DNA of 40,151 nt from Halomonas sp. (lineage in GTDB: Bacteria; Pseudomonadota; Gammaproteobacteria; Pseudomonadales; Halomonadaceae), in contig NZ_REBQ01000141.1 in NCBI RefSeq assembly GCF_007692655.1, forward strand, positions 1-40,151, read 5' to 3'. Every line of letters starts with the position of its first letter. The first letter of the stretch is position 1. The notes below the pieces were generated by a model. It ran no database searches, had not been told where the DNA came from, and was given only the letters and a program-made list of their open reading frames with translations. A program made the position numbers and the translations under genes. This document shows positions 1 to 7,747 of this stretch, piece after piece.

Positions 1-19
1 CCCCGGTATTTTCTGCCAT
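1..19 (-). CDS. Possible 5' end of a leftward gene cut by the window edge
   Basis: Only the first six codons would lie in the window, reading Met-Ala-Glu-Asn-Thr-Gly from an ATG at 19-17. Upstream on the same strand is a GGAG ribosome-binding site seven bases away. Further upstream there is a promoter-like pair (TTGTGC, 16 bases, TATGCT) and the operator-like palindromes at 128-175. Nothing can be said of the product. It could also be a chance ATG. Confidence 0.3.
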
Positions 20-127
20 CGCCGCGCTCCGTGGATCGTCTATTGCTAATAAAAAACGATTAGCATAGCGCGCTCAAAGCGAAGCACAACCCCAAAAAGG
101 CGATTGCAGAGCAAGTCACAGGGATCT

Positions 128-175
128 CTTACATGCTTGTAAGATATGGCTTACACATGTAAGAAATAGCTTACA
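128..175. promoter_or_regulatory. Triple operator-like array of CTTACA / TGTAAG half-sites
   Basis: Two inverted repeats share the same arms: CTTACA-TGCT-TGTAAG at 128-143 and CTTACA-CA-TGTAAG at 150-163. A third single half-site CTTACA lies at 170-175. The sites start 22 and 20 bases apart, about two helix turns, so a regulator could bind them on one face of the DNA. A second, unrelated inverted repeat (GCTAAT, 8 bases, ATTAGC) lies at 45-64. The array is upstream of the possible leftward gene at the window edge. The arrangement suits a TetR-type repressor, but the regulator is not in the window. Confidence 0.45.
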
Positions 176-226
176 AAATTTGCGGTGATGGCGGCTGTTT
201 TAAAGGCTCGAAAGCATATCAGTAGT

Positions 227-248
227 GGAAGCCGACTCATCGGCTTCC
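227..248. terminator. Perfect 9-bp hairpin without a clear U-tract
   Basis: GGAAGCCGA and TCGGCTTCC flank a CTCA loop. It lies about 100 bases beyond the stop codon of the leftward quinone oxidoreductase gene and could end its transcript. There is no T-run on either side, so intrinsic termination would be weak. It may instead be a processed 3' end. Confidence 0.35.
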
Positions 249-300
249 AAACTACAGGGCTACTGATTAGCTATCCCAGTAAGCCATTACGAAGAGTTTT

Positions 301-361
301 GGCAACAAAGAGCTATGGCTACAAAGGACTATGGCAACAAAGAGCTATGGCAACAAAATAG
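301..361. repeat. 16-bp tandem repeat, about 3.8 copies, through the 3' end of qorA
   Basis: The units are GGCAACAAAGAGCTAT (301-316), GGCTACAAAGGACTAT (317-332), GGCAACAAAGAGCTAT (333-348) and a partial copy (349-361). Units 1 and 3 are identical and unit 2 differs at three positions. The stop codon of the leftward qorA gene (347-345) falls inside unit 3. The last codons of that gene are therefore written in repeat sequence. Confidence 0.85.
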
Positions 362-1322
362 TAGAGCCAGTAGTTTTGCGACTTTGCAGGGCGTCTTGGG
401 CTTTGCCTGCGTCTGCCAAAGGATAACGGTTGGCAATGTCGATTTTCACTTTACCGCTTTCGAGCATGGCAAAGAACTCTTCGCACATCATTTCCAAGCG
501 CTCGCGGGTATCGGCATAGCCGTTTAGGCTTGGGCGAGTGACATACAGCGCGCCCTTCTGATTGAGAATGCCAATATTGACGCCGTCCACCGGGCCAGAA
601 GCATTGCCAAAGCTCACCATCAGGCCACGAGGTTTTAAGCAGTCCAACGACATTTCCCAGGTGTCTTTGCCTACGGAGTCATACACCACGTCGCACATGT
701 CGCCGTTCGTCAGCTCGCGTACTCGCTCAACCACGTTCTCTTCGCTGTAATTGATTGTCGCCCAGGCGCCATTGGCCATGGCGAGGTCCGCTTTCTCTTT
801 AGAGCTAACGGTACCAATGAGCTTAACGCCTAACGATTTTGCCCACTGGCAGGCAATCGAGCCAACGCCACCCGCAGCGGCATGGAATAGGATCGTTTCG
901 CCACCTTTCAACTCATAGGTTTGGCGTAGCAGGTACTGAACGGTGAGGCCCTTCAACATACTCGCCGCCGCGGTGTCGAAATCCACAAAATCCGGCAGCT
1001 TGACCACTTTAGCTGCCGGCAGCGTATGCAGCTCTGCATAGGCGCCCAGCGGGCCTTGTGCGTAGGCCACGCGGTCACCCACACTCAGATGCGTGACACC
1101 TTCGCCAACCGCATCCACCACGCCAGCACCTTCGGTCCCTAAGCCGGAAGGCATAGAGGGCGCGGGATAAAGGCCTGTGCGAAAATAGATATCGATAAAG
1201 TTAAGGCCAACGGCTTTATTGGCGATACGTACTTCACCCTGGCCTGGCTCTTTAGGAGCCACATCCGCCAGTTCAAGCACGTCAGAATCACCCGTGCTGG
1301 CAAATTGAATACGCTTAGACAT
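345..1322 (-). CDS. qorA: NADPH:quinone oxidoreductase, zinc-independent MDR family
   Basis: This 325-residue protein is close in length to E. coli QorA. It should reduce quinones with NADPH in the cytoplasm, either one electron at a time or as a detoxifying reductase. The N-terminal catalytic domain carries the family segment NFIDIYFRTGLYP and GTEGAGVV. The Rossmann domain has the AAGGVG nucleotide loop near residue 150. Zinc-binding cysteines of alcohol dehydrogenases are absent, as expected for QOR. The ATG at 1322 was chosen because AAGGAAACC lies just upstream; an upstream in-frame start at 1370 would add 16 unconserved residues. The gene is alone on its strand and diverges from ugpQ. 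Its last codons lie in a tandem repeat. Confidence 0.9.
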   Translation of the reverse strand: MSKRIQFASTGDSDVLELADVAPKEPGQGEVRIANKAVGLNFIDIYFRTGLYPAPSMPSGLGTEGAGVVDAVGEGVTHLSVGDRVAYAQGPLGAYAELHTLPAAKVVKLPDFVDFDTAAASMLKGLTVQYLLRQTYELKGGETILFHAAAGGVGSIACQWAKSLGVKLIGTVSSKEKADLAMANGAWATINYSEENVVERVRELTNGDMCDVVYDSVGKDTWEMSLDCLKPRGLMVSFGNASGPVDGVNIGILNQKGALYVTRPSLNGYADTRERLEMMCEEFFAMLESGKVKIDIANRYPLADAGKAQDALQSRKTTGSTILLP

Positions 1323-1529
1323 AACGGTTTCCTTATTAATTATTGGGCTTGTGAATAATGGGCATAACAACAGGTGGCACTATACAAGCGCGTCGCGGCG
1401 TTTAAATCAAGCTAGCACGCTAGCATAGTTTGACACTCACTATTTTAATGCAGAGTAGGTGAAACCCTGCTGTCATGCACCCGTGCTAGAATTAGGTCAC
1501 TTTTATCGTCTAAGGCTCAGAGATTTGTC

Positions 1530-2285
1530 ATGACGCATCCTGCCATTCAACTACCCACGCTTATTGCTCATCGTGGCTACTCCGCAGCAGCGCCAGAAAA
1601 CACCTTGACGGCAGTACGCGCTGCCCACCAAGCAGGGGTGACATGGGTAGAATTAGACGTGCAGCTACTCGGTGATGGCACCCCGGTTATTTGGCACGAT
1701 GCCGATGTGGCACGCTGCTCAAACGGACGTGGAGCATTGGCCTCATTGACCTGGTCAAAGGCACAACGCTTAGATGTAGGCAGCTGGTTCGGCGATCGTT
1801 TTGCGGGTGAAAAAATGTCCAGCTTAGAAGCCATGCTGGCGCTGCTCAATGAGCTTGAGATGGGCGTTAATATGGAAATAAAGGTCAACAAAGGCTGCGA
1901 CCCTATTGCGCTGGTTGACCGAGTCCTACCTGAGATGTTGGCCACCCTGCCTCCCGAGCGGTTGATTATCTCTTCCTTCAATGCCAGTGCATTAACCCAC
2001 TGCCGTCAATTTGCCAGCAAAGAGCAGCTAGCCCTGGGCGTACTGTTCGGTAGCGTTCCCAAAAATTGGCAGGCGCCTTGCGAAGCCATTGAGGCGTTCA
2101 GCGTGCACCCCGACTGGCCGCGCCTGAAGCGCGTACAAGCGGATGCCATTCATAGCGATGGTTACCAAATACTGTGCTATACCGCCAATGACCCCAGCGC
2201 TTTTCACAGCCGTTGGAAGTGGGGCATATCAAGCGTCATTACCGATGAGCCTGCAGCGTTTAAACGCTTTTTAGATAACCATTGA
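1530..2285 (+). CDS. ugpQ: Cytoplasmic glycerophosphodiester phosphodiesterase
   Basis: This 251-residue GDPD-family enzyme hydrolyses glycerophosphodiesters to glycerol-3-phosphate and an alcohol. There is no signal peptide, so it is the cytoplasmic UgpQ type and not the periplasmic GlpQ type. The catalytic signature is clear: AHRGYS followed by PENTL near the N-terminus, the ELDVQL metal-binding segment, a WHD histidine and MEIKVNK. The ATG at 1530 follows AAGGCTCAGAG. The endonuclease IV gene starts 28 bases downstream on the same strand, so the two may be co-transcribed, although their functions are unrelated. A TTGACA hexamer lies at 1430-1435, but no convincing -10 partner was found. 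Confidence 0.92.
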   Translation: MTHPAIQLPTLIAHRGYSAAAPENTLTAVRAAHQAGVTWVELDVQLLGDGTPVIWHDADVARCSNGRGALASLTWSKAQRLDVGSWFGDRFAGEKMSSLEAMLALLNELEMGVNMEIKVNKGCDPIALVDRVLPEMLATLPPERLIISSFNASALTHCRQFASKEQLALGVLFGSVPKNWQAPCEAIEAFSVHPDWPRLKRVQADAIHSDGYQILCYTANDPSAFHSRWKWGISSVITDEPAAFKRFLDNH

Positions 2286-2313
2286 GCAGAGTAAACAAGA
2301 CAAGGAGTCAACC

Positions 2314-3174
2314 GTGAAGTATCTAGGAGCCCATGTGAGCGCCGCAGGGGGCGCCGATCAGGCCGTTCATCGGGCAGTAGAAATAGGCGCTGATGCTTTT
2401 GCCCTATTCACCAAGAATCAGCGCCAGTGGCAGGGTAAGCCATTGACAGACGAGGCGATTCAAGCCTTTCGTGATGCCTGTGCCGAACACCGCTTCGCCC
2501 CCGAGCAGATTTTGCCCCACGACAGCTATTTGATTAACCTCGGCCACCCTGAACAAGAGGGTCTGCGCAAATCTAGAGATGCCTTCCTAGACGAGATGCA
2601 GCGCTGCGAGCAGCTCGGACTGACACTGCTTAATTTCCACCCTGGCAGCCACTTAAACAAAATCAGCGAAAGCGACTGTTTAAGGCGCATTGCTGACTCC
2701 GTAAATGAAGCGCTAACCCATACCAAAGGCGTGACGGCAGTGATTGAAAACACCGCAGGGCAAGGCACTAACCTGGGCTGGCGTTTCGAGCATTTAGCCG
2801 AAATCATTGCCCATGTCGATGACAAAACCCGCGTGGGCGTATGCATCGACACCTGCCACGCTTTCGCGGCAGGCTATGATTTGCGCAGCGCCGCAGCCAC
2901 CCAAGCCACGCTTGATGAACTCGGGAGAGTAGTGGGCTTTGAGTACCTACGCGGCATGCACTTAAACGATGCCAAAAGCGACTTTGCCAGCCGCGTCGAC
3001 CGCCACCATAGCCTGGGTAAAGGCAATATCGGCTTGCCCGCGTTTACGACTATCATGCAGGACACGCGGATTAACGCTATCCCAATGATTTTAGAAACGA
3101 TTGAACCTGATATCTGGGCTGAAGAGATTGCCTGGCTGCGCGCTCAATCGCCAGAAGCCGCCCCAGGTAAATAG
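2314..3174 (+). CDS. nfo: Endonuclease IV (AP endonuclease)
   Basis: At 286 residues this is nearly the length of E. coli Nfo. It cleaves DNA 5' of abasic sites and removes blocked 3' ends in base-excision repair, using three zinc ions held in a TIM barrel. The motifs seen include GAHVSAAGG at the N-terminus, [30 protein letters not shown] and HLNDAK, with the metal-binding His, Glu and Asp residues in place. The start codon is GTG, fixed by AAGGAG seven bases upstream and by the family's N-terminal motif. Its 3' end overlaps the convergent XRE regulator by 31 bases. Confidence 0.95.
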   Translation: MKYLGAHVSAAGGADQAVHRAVEIGADAFALFTKNQRQWQGKPLTDEAIQAFRDACAEHRFAPEQILPHDSYLINLGHPEQEGLRKSRDAFLDEMQRCEQLGLTLLNFHPGSHLNKISESDCLRRIADSVNEALTHTKGVTAVIENTAGQGTNLGWRFEHLAEIIAHVDDKTRVGVCIDTCHAFAAGYDLRSAAATQATLDELGRVVGFEYLRGMHLNDAKSDFASRVDRHHSLGKGNIGLPAFTTIMQDTRINAIPMILETIEPDIWAEEIAWLRAQSPEAAPGK

Positions 3175-3758
3175 TGAATCACATCGTGACAGCGTAGCCG
3201 TGTATCAGTGGCGTTGCGCATGGCATGGGGGCGGTCGGCAAAAAAGCGGATGCCCTCCCCTTCGTGTAGCGTCTGCCAACGCTCATCAATACACAGCTCC
3301 ATCTTCCCTTCTACCACCACGATGTGTTCAACCACACCACTGGCATGGGGTGATGATTCGCTCATGGCCCCTGGCGCCAGCTCAATCATAAACATTTCAA
3401 AGCCAAGCAGCGGGTCATAGGGAAACAGTAAGCGTGCCTGCATACCCGCGCTATCATCGCCCCAAACGGACTCCAGGCCATTGCGGTGCAGCTCGCCCAG
3501 TGCCGGTTTTTGACTGTCAAACAGCGTCGAAAACGAGACGCGAAAGCCGCTGGCGATTTTCCATAGTGTTGAGACAGTGGGGCTCGATTCGCCGCGCTCT
3601 ATTTGCCCTAGCATTGCCTTGCTCACGCCGGTTTCCCCCGCCGCGCGATCCAAGCTCCAGCTACGCTCCTTACGCAATCGCTTAACCGTGCCTGCAATAT
3701 GCCCAGCAATGGTGGGCGGCTCGACGTTCCCTAGCGCATCTTCTCCTCTCTCTGCCAT
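3144..3758 (-). CDS. XRE-family regulator with C-terminal cupin domain
   Basis: This 204-residue one-component regulator has an N-terminal helix-turn-helix of Cro/C1 type at about residues 19-75 ([32 protein letters not shown]). A small-molecule-binding cupin fold follows at about 110-195 ([24 protein letters not shown]). Cupin-XRE proteins commonly control an adjacent transporter or catabolic gene. Here the BenE-like transporter diverges from it, and two copies of one palindrome lie between them. The ligand is unknown. The ATG at 3758 has a GGGGGAG ribosome-binding site. Autorepression together with control of the transporter is likely, by inference from the operators. Confidence 0.88.
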   Translation of the reverse strand: MAERGEDALGNVEPPTIAGHIAGTVKRLRKERSWSLDRAAGETGVSKAMLGQIERGESSPTVSTLWKIASGFRVSFSTLFDSQKPALGELHRNGLESVWGDDSAGMQARLLFPYDPLLGFEMFMIELAPGAMSESSPHASGVVEHIVVVEGKMELCIDERWQTLHEGEGIRFFADRPHAMRNATDTRLRCHDVIHYLPGAASGD

Positions 3759-3822
3759 ATCTCCCCCTGTCTGTGTTGATCATTAGCACTGGGCAGCGCC
3801 ATAACCTGGGTGCTGATGCTGG

Positions 3823-3876
3823 TTGTGCGTTATGACGCACAATGATAGCATACGGAAAACGTGCGCTATAGCGCAC
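3823..3876. promoter_or_regulatory. Paired operators GTGCG-N6-CGCAC between XRE regulator and benE
   Basis: Site 1 at 3825-3840 reads GTGCG-TTATGA-CGCAC and extends to a perfect TTGTGCGT-TATG-ACGCACAA at 3823-3842. Site 2 at 3861-3876 is the perfect 16-base palindrome GTGCGCTATAGCGCAC. Both have the same arms and the same spacing, and their starts are 36 bases apart. Site 1 overlaps a possible -35 (TTGTGC) that has a TAGCAT -10 17 bases on, at 3846-3851, towards benE. This is the expected layout for repression by the neighbouring XRE protein. Confidence 0.7.
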
Positions 3877-3886
3877 ATATTACTTT

Positions 3887-3914
3887 ATCTGACGTACTCA
3901 ATCTGACGCACTCA
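3887..3914. repeat. 14-bp direct repeat, two copies, in the benE leader
   Basis: ATCTGACGTACTCA (3887-3900) is followed directly by ATCTGACGCACTCA (3901-3914), with one mismatch. The pair ends just before the benE ribosome-binding site AGGAGG. Confidence 0.7.
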
Positions 3915-3926
3915 TAGGAGGTCGTT

Positions 3927-5141
3927 ATGCAGGACACTGCAGTAAAACATTCGTCCTCACCGCCAAAAAAGCGGCCTTCGTTATGGCAAGATGTTAGCGT
4001 TTCCAGCGTTACCGCAGGCTTTGTAGCGGTGATTATCGGCTATACCAGCTCAGCTGCGATTATTTTTCAGGCAGCGGCCGCCGCCGGAGCATCACCTGCC
4101 CAAATCAGCTCCTGGCTATGGGCGTTAGGTATCGGCATGGGAGCCACCTCGCTGGGGCTGTCATTACGTTATCGCATGCCAATTCTTACCGCTTGGTCAA
4201 CCCCTGGCGCTGCATTTCTGGTGACAAGCCTGCCGGGTATACCGATCGAGGAAGCCATTGGCGCCTTTCTTTTTTCTGCCTTTCTGATCACGCTTTGCGG
4301 TGTCAGCGGCCTTTTTGAGCGCTTAATGCACTATATACCCAGCGCCATCGCGTCGGCCATGCTGGCGGGCATTTTACTACGCTTTGGGCTGGAGCTGTTT
4401 GTGGTGATGGAAACCCAGTGGATGATGCCGCTGGCGATGTTAGCTACCTGGGTGGCAGGACGACGTCTTTGGCCATCGCTGGCCGTTCCCGGGGTGCTGT
4501 TGGCAGGCTTAGCGATCGCCGCCTTCCAAGGACAAATCCATCTGAACGGTATTCCACTGGCCCCAACGATGCCCGTGTTTACCGCCCCCGTTTTTACCCT
4601 CTCCACGCTGATCGGTGTTGGCGTACCGCTGTTTGTGATCACGATGGCCACACAAAATCTGCCCGGCGTGGCGGTGTTGCGTGCCGCCGGTTATCGCCCC
4701 AATAGCTCGCCGCTGATCGGATGGACAGGCGGTGCCACACTGCTCTTGGCCCCATTTGGTGGCTATGCGTTAAATATGGCAGCGATTAGCGCGGCGGTTT
4801 GCCTGGGGCCCGATGCTCATCCAGATCCAAAGCGTCGCTATACAGCCGGTGTAGCGGCTGGCGTTTTCTATCTTGCGATGGGTGTTTTTGGCGCCACTGT
4901 CACCGGCATATTCACCGCGCTCCCCCCTGTACTTGTCATGGCGTTGGCAGGCATTGCGCTGTTGGCAACGCTAGGCGGAGGACTGGCAAGCGCCTTTTAT
5001 GACCCTAAACACCGTGACGCCGCTATCATCACGTTTCTGCTTACCGGGTCAGGTGTCACGCTATTAGGCATTGGCGGAGCATTCTGGGGGCTGGTGGCAG
5101 GTTTAATCACCTTAAAGCTATCGGCAGTCAAAACGGGTTAA
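3927..5141 (+). CDS. benE: BenE-family benzoate/proton symporter-like transporter
   Basis: This 404-residue inner-membrane protein of about 12 hydrophobic segments belongs to the BenE family, whose characterised member in Acinetobacter imports benzoate with protons. Family-like stretches include TAGFVAVIIGYTSSAAIIFQ near the N-terminus, LTAWSTPGAAFL in an early helix and TQNLPGVAVLRAAGY in the middle, followed by a glycine-rich core. The start at 3927 follows AGGAGG. No benzoate catabolic genes are nearby, so the substrate is not established. It could be another aromatic or carboxylic acid sensed by the divergent XRE-cupin protein. Confidence 0.88.
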   Translation: MQDTAVKHSSSPPKKRPSLWQDVSVSSVTAGFVAVIIGYTSSAAIIFQAAAAAGASPAQISSWLWALGIGMGATSLGLSLRYRMPILTAWSTPGAAFLVTSLPGIPIEEAIGAFLFSAFLITLCGVSGLFERLMHYIPSAIASAMLAGILLRFGLELFVVMETQWMMPLAMLATWVAGRRLWPSLAVPGVLLAGLAIAAFQGQIHLNGIPLAPTMPVFTAPVFTLSTLIGVGVPLFVITMATQNLPGVAVLRAAGYRPNSSPLIGWTGGATLLLAPFGGYALNMAAISAAVCLGPDAHPDPKRRYTAGVAAGVFYLAMGVFGATVTGIFTALPPVLVMALAGIALLATLGGGLASAFYDPKHRDAAIITFLLTGSGVTLLGIGGAFWGLVAGLITLKLSAVKTG

Positions 5142-5183
5142 ACAAAAAGCCGCTCCCATGTGGTCGGCACACAGGCAAGCCAT

Positions 5184-5223
5184 AAAAAAACTCAGAGAAG
5201 GCGCTGTCGCCCTGTCTGAGTTT
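5184..5223. terminator. Bidirectional intrinsic terminator between benE and a lipoprotein gene
   Basis: AAACTCAGA and TCTGAGTTT (5188-5196 and 5215-5223) form the stem base. A GC-rich inner stem with a CTGT loop adds stability. Seven A residues at 5184-5190 give a U-tract for leftward transcription. The rightward transcript of benE ends in UUUCAU. It serves two convergent genes. Confidence 0.75.
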
Positions 5224-5231
5224 CATATTCA

Positions 5232-5266
5232 AATAATTAAATGACTTCTAATAATTAAATGACCTT
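5232..5266. repeat. 18-bp direct repeat, about two copies, convergent intergenic region
   Basis: AATAATTAAATGACTTCT at 5232-5249 is followed directly by a second copy beginning AATAATTAAATGACCTT. It lies between the bidirectional terminator and the 3' end of the lipoprotein gene. Confidence 0.6.
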
Positions 5267-5302
5267 GCTGCTGTTAACCGCACATCATTGGCTAGCTATT
5301 GC

Positions 5303-5755
5303 TTAGCTGCCAGTAATCGCTTCCATCGTGGCAAGTTTCTCTTCATCCAACACGCCTGACATGCGAACCATCGCCAAGGCTTCATCCAAGCTGTCCATCT
5401 CTTCAATCATCACCAGTTCGCTCTCTAGGCTGACCGGCTGCCCCGCTTTTTCAGACAACAGTTTTTCAAGAGTAGCAACATCCATAGCGTCGTCTAACTG
5501 GTGAACATCTACTGAAGCACTGCTGCGACCCGGCAGGTAGATGGTGCCATTAGAGAAATCCACGGCATAGGCAATGACCCCAGGAACAATAAAGAACAGC
5601 AATCCCACTCCGTTAGCGATGGCGACGACAGGATCAATATCACCACTCAACTGACCTTTTCGCTCTGGATGGAAAAGCGTACCGCAACCACTTAATGACA
5701 CGACAGATACGCCAACCACGGCGCCAATAAGCCAACGACGAACAGCATGATGCAT
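5303..5755 (-). CDS. Small lipoprotein, YceK/YidQ-like
   Basis: This 150-residue protein has a lipoprotein signal peptide: a basic start, a hydrophobic segment (LIGAVVGVSVVSL) and a lipobox SLSGC with Cys near residue 23. The mature part has a hydrophobic stretch (GVGLLFFIVPGVIAYAVDF) and ends that stretch with NGTIYLP, a pattern I associate with YceK/YidQ-type lipoproteins. The acidic C-terminal half (LEKLLSEKAG onward) is not recognised. The ATG at 5755 was chosen because GAGGAAAT precedes it and the signal peptide begins there. A longer frame from 5857 would put 34 residues before the signal. Its function is unknown. Confidence 0.72.
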   Translation of the reverse strand: MHHAVRRWLIGAVVGVSVVSLSGCGTLFHPERKGQLSGDIDPVVAIANGVGLLFFIVPGVIAYAVDFSNGTIYLPGRSSASVDVHQLDDAMDVATLEKLLSEKAGQPVSLESELVMIEEMDSLDEALAMVRMSGVLDEEKLATMEAITGS

Positions 5756-5875
5756 GGAGATTTCCTCAAATCTAACAGATAACGGCAGTCGACGTAGAAG
5801 GTTGTCCGCGCTGCAAAACCTAACTAGCTTAACACAATCGATCGCAAGCAAAGACATATGACAATATGCCAGATT

Positions 5876-5904
5876 TTGCCGCTTTAACCAGTAGGCCGTA
5901 CAAT
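5876..5904 (+). promoter_or_regulatory. Sigma70-type promoter of proS
   Basis: TTGCCG (5876-5881), a 17-base spacer and TACAAT (5899-5904) match the -35/-10 arrangement well. Transcription would begin near 5911, giving a leader of about 35 bases before the proS start at 5946. Confidence 0.6.
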
Positions 5905-5945
5905 GCCACCATTCAACGCTAACACCCTAAGGAATGCTCACGCCC

Positions 5946-7664
5946 ATGCGCGCCAGCCAATTACTGATTGCCACTCTAAAAGAAACCCCGGCTGATGCCG
6001 AAGTCATTAGCCACCAGCTAATGCTGCGTGCCGGAATGATTCGCCGCCTCACTTCAGGTCTTTATACGTGGCTGCCCCTAGGCCTACGTACACTGCGTAA
6101 AGTGGAAGCCATTGTGCGCGAAGAGATGGACCGTGCAGGCGCTCAAGAAGTCCTGATGCCCGCTGTGCAGCCAGCAGAGCTTTGGCAGGAGTCTGGCCGT
6201 TGGGAGCAGTATGGTCCAGAGCTTTTGCGCCTGAAAGACCGCCACGATCGTGACTACTGCGTAGGCCCTACCCACGAAGAAGTCATTACTGATCTGGTGC
6301 GCAAAGAGATCGCTAGCTACAAGCAGCTACCGATGACCTTCTATCAGATTCAGACCAAATTTCGTGACGAAATTCGTCCGCGCTTTGGGGTGATGCGCTC
6401 CCGTGAGTTCCTTATGAAGGACGCCTACTCCTTTCACCTGGATGAAGCATCACTAAAGCAGACGTACCAGGATATGTACGATGCCTATACGCGTATTTTT
6501 ACCCGGTTAGGCTTAAACTTCCGCCCGGTTATTGCTGATAACGGCTCCATCGGTGGCACGGGGTCCCACGAATTTCATGTGCTCGCAGAATCCGGCGAAG
6601 ATGATATCGTCTTCTCCAACGCTTCGGACTACGCGGCCAACATGGAAAAAGCCGAGGCTCTGCCCGCCCCGCTTGGCAGCGACGTCCAGCGCGAAGCGCC
6701 TACCCAAGAGATGCATCTGGTAGATACACCTGACGCCAAGACCATTGCGACCCTGGTTGAACAGTTTGACTTGCCGATCGAGAAAACGGTCAAGACCCTG
6801 ATAGTACATGCTGCCGAAGGCGGCTTAATCGCTTTACTGGTACGTGGCGACCATGAGCTGAACGAAGTTAAGGCTGAGAACCTAGCGGCCGTAGCCACGC
6901 CGCTGACCATGGGTAGCGAAGAAGAAATTCGCGCGGCAACCGGCGCAGGCTTTGGCTCGCTTGGACCGGTGAACCTTGATATGCCCATTATTGCCGACCA
7001 CAGCGTTGCTCTGATGAGCGACTTTGGCGCCGGTGCCAATATTGAAGGCAAGCACTACTTCGGCATTAACTGGGGGCGCGATGTGGCGCTGCCCGAAGTC
7101 GCCGATCTGCGTAATGTAGTGGAAGGCGACCCCTCCCCCGATGGCCAGGGCACGCTATCCATTAAGCGCGGCATTGAAGTTGGCCACGTCTTCCAGCTCG
7201 GACAAAAGTATTCTCAGGCCATGAACGCCAGCGTGCTGGGCGACAGCGGAAAAACCAGCCACCCCTGGATGGGGTGCTACGGTATCGGCGTGACCCGCGT
7301 GGTGGCTGCTGCCATTGAGCAAAATCACGACGCATCCGGCATTATCTGGCCGAACGCCATCGCGCCGTTCCAGGTCGCGTTAGTACCGATGAATGCGCAC
7401 AAGTCCCAGCGCGTACGCGAAGAGTCGGAACGTCTCTACCAAGCACTGAGCGCCGCAGGGTTAGACGTTTTACTGGATGACCGCGACACACGCCCCGGCG
7501 TTAAATTTGCCGATCTTGAACTGATCGGTATTCCTCACCGCTTGGTGATTGGCGACCGTGGCTTAGACAACGGAGAACTGGAATACAAAGGCCGCCGGGA
7601 TAGCGAAGCGACCATGGTACCTGCGGATCAGATTGTCGACTTTTTGTGTGAGAAAGCTCACTAA
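5946..7664 (+). CDS. proS: Prolyl-tRNA synthetase, bacterial long form
   Basis: This 572-residue class II synthetase charges tRNA-Pro and matches E. coli ProS in length and order. It has the catalytic core motifs ([39 protein letters not shown]), an inserted YbaK-like editing domain that clears Ala-tRNA-Pro at about residues 235-390, and the C-terminal anticodon-binding domain ([27 protein letters not shown]). The start at 5946 ([20 protein letters not shown]) aligns with the E. coli N-terminus. The upstream ATG at 5934 would overlap the ribosome-binding site AAGGA. It is a single gene with its own promoter and a strong hairpin downstream. Confidence 0.97.
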   Translation: MRASQLLIATLKETPADAEVISHQLMLRAGMIRRLTSGLYTWLPLGLRTLRKVEAIVREEMDRAGAQEVLMPAVQPAELWQESGRWEQYGPELLRLKDRHDRDYCVGPTHEEVITDLVRKEIASYKQLPMTFYQIQTKFRDEIRPRFGVMRSREFLMKDAYSFHLDEASLKQTYQDMYDAYTRIFTRLGLNFRPVIADNGSIGGTGSHEFHVLAESGEDDIVFSNASDYAANMEKAEALPAPLGSDVQREAPTQEMHLVDTPDAKTIATLVEQFDLPIEKTVKTLIVHAAEGGLIALLVRGDHELNEVKAENLAAVATPLTMGSEEEIRAATGAGFGSLGPVNLDMPIIADHSVALMSDFGAGANIEGKHYFGINWGRDVALPEVADLRNVVEGDPSPDGQGTLSIKRGIEVGHVFQLGQKYSQAMNASVLGDSGKTSHPWMGCYGIGVTRVVAAAIEQNHDASGIIWPNAIAPFQVALVPMNAHKSQRVREESERLYQALSAAGLDVLLDDRDTRPGVKFADLELIGIPHRLVIGDRGLDNGELEYKGRRDSEATMVPADQIVDFLCEKAH

Positions 7665-7698
7665 CACAGCTATCCAACGCAGGCCCCTGCGCAGCTCA

Positions 7699-7727
7699 CC
7701 TGCCACCGCCTACTGTGCGGTGGCAGG
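7699..7727. terminator. Perfect 11-bp hairpin after proS
   Basis: CCTGCCACCGC and GCGGTGGCAGG flank a 7-base loop in the short convergent gap between proS and the HPr-kinase-like gene. The following sequence CGTTTCGCTT is only weakly T-rich. It probably ends the proS transcript and may act on both strands. Confidence 0.7.
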
Positions 7728-7747
7728 CGTTTCGCTTGCGGCTGAGG

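Noticed and set aside
315..527. 70-codon rightward frame at the qorA 3' end
   Set aside because: It starts in the tandem repeat and runs antisense to a well-supported gene.
1411..1424. GCTAGC-AC-GCTAGC as a regulatory site
   Set aside because: The short palindromic hexamer occurs twice by chance-like repetition, and no promoter is aligned with it.
3187..3391. Rightward frames downstream of nfo
   Set aside because: Antisense to the XRE-cupin gene, which has a ribosome-binding site and HTH motif.
5934..5945. Upstream ATG for proS
   Set aside because: It overlaps the ribosome-binding site and adds residues absent from E. coli ProS.
6629..7051. 140-codon leftward frame within proS
   Set aside because: Antisense shadow of proS; its Ser/Ala/Pro-rich composition is typical of such shadows.
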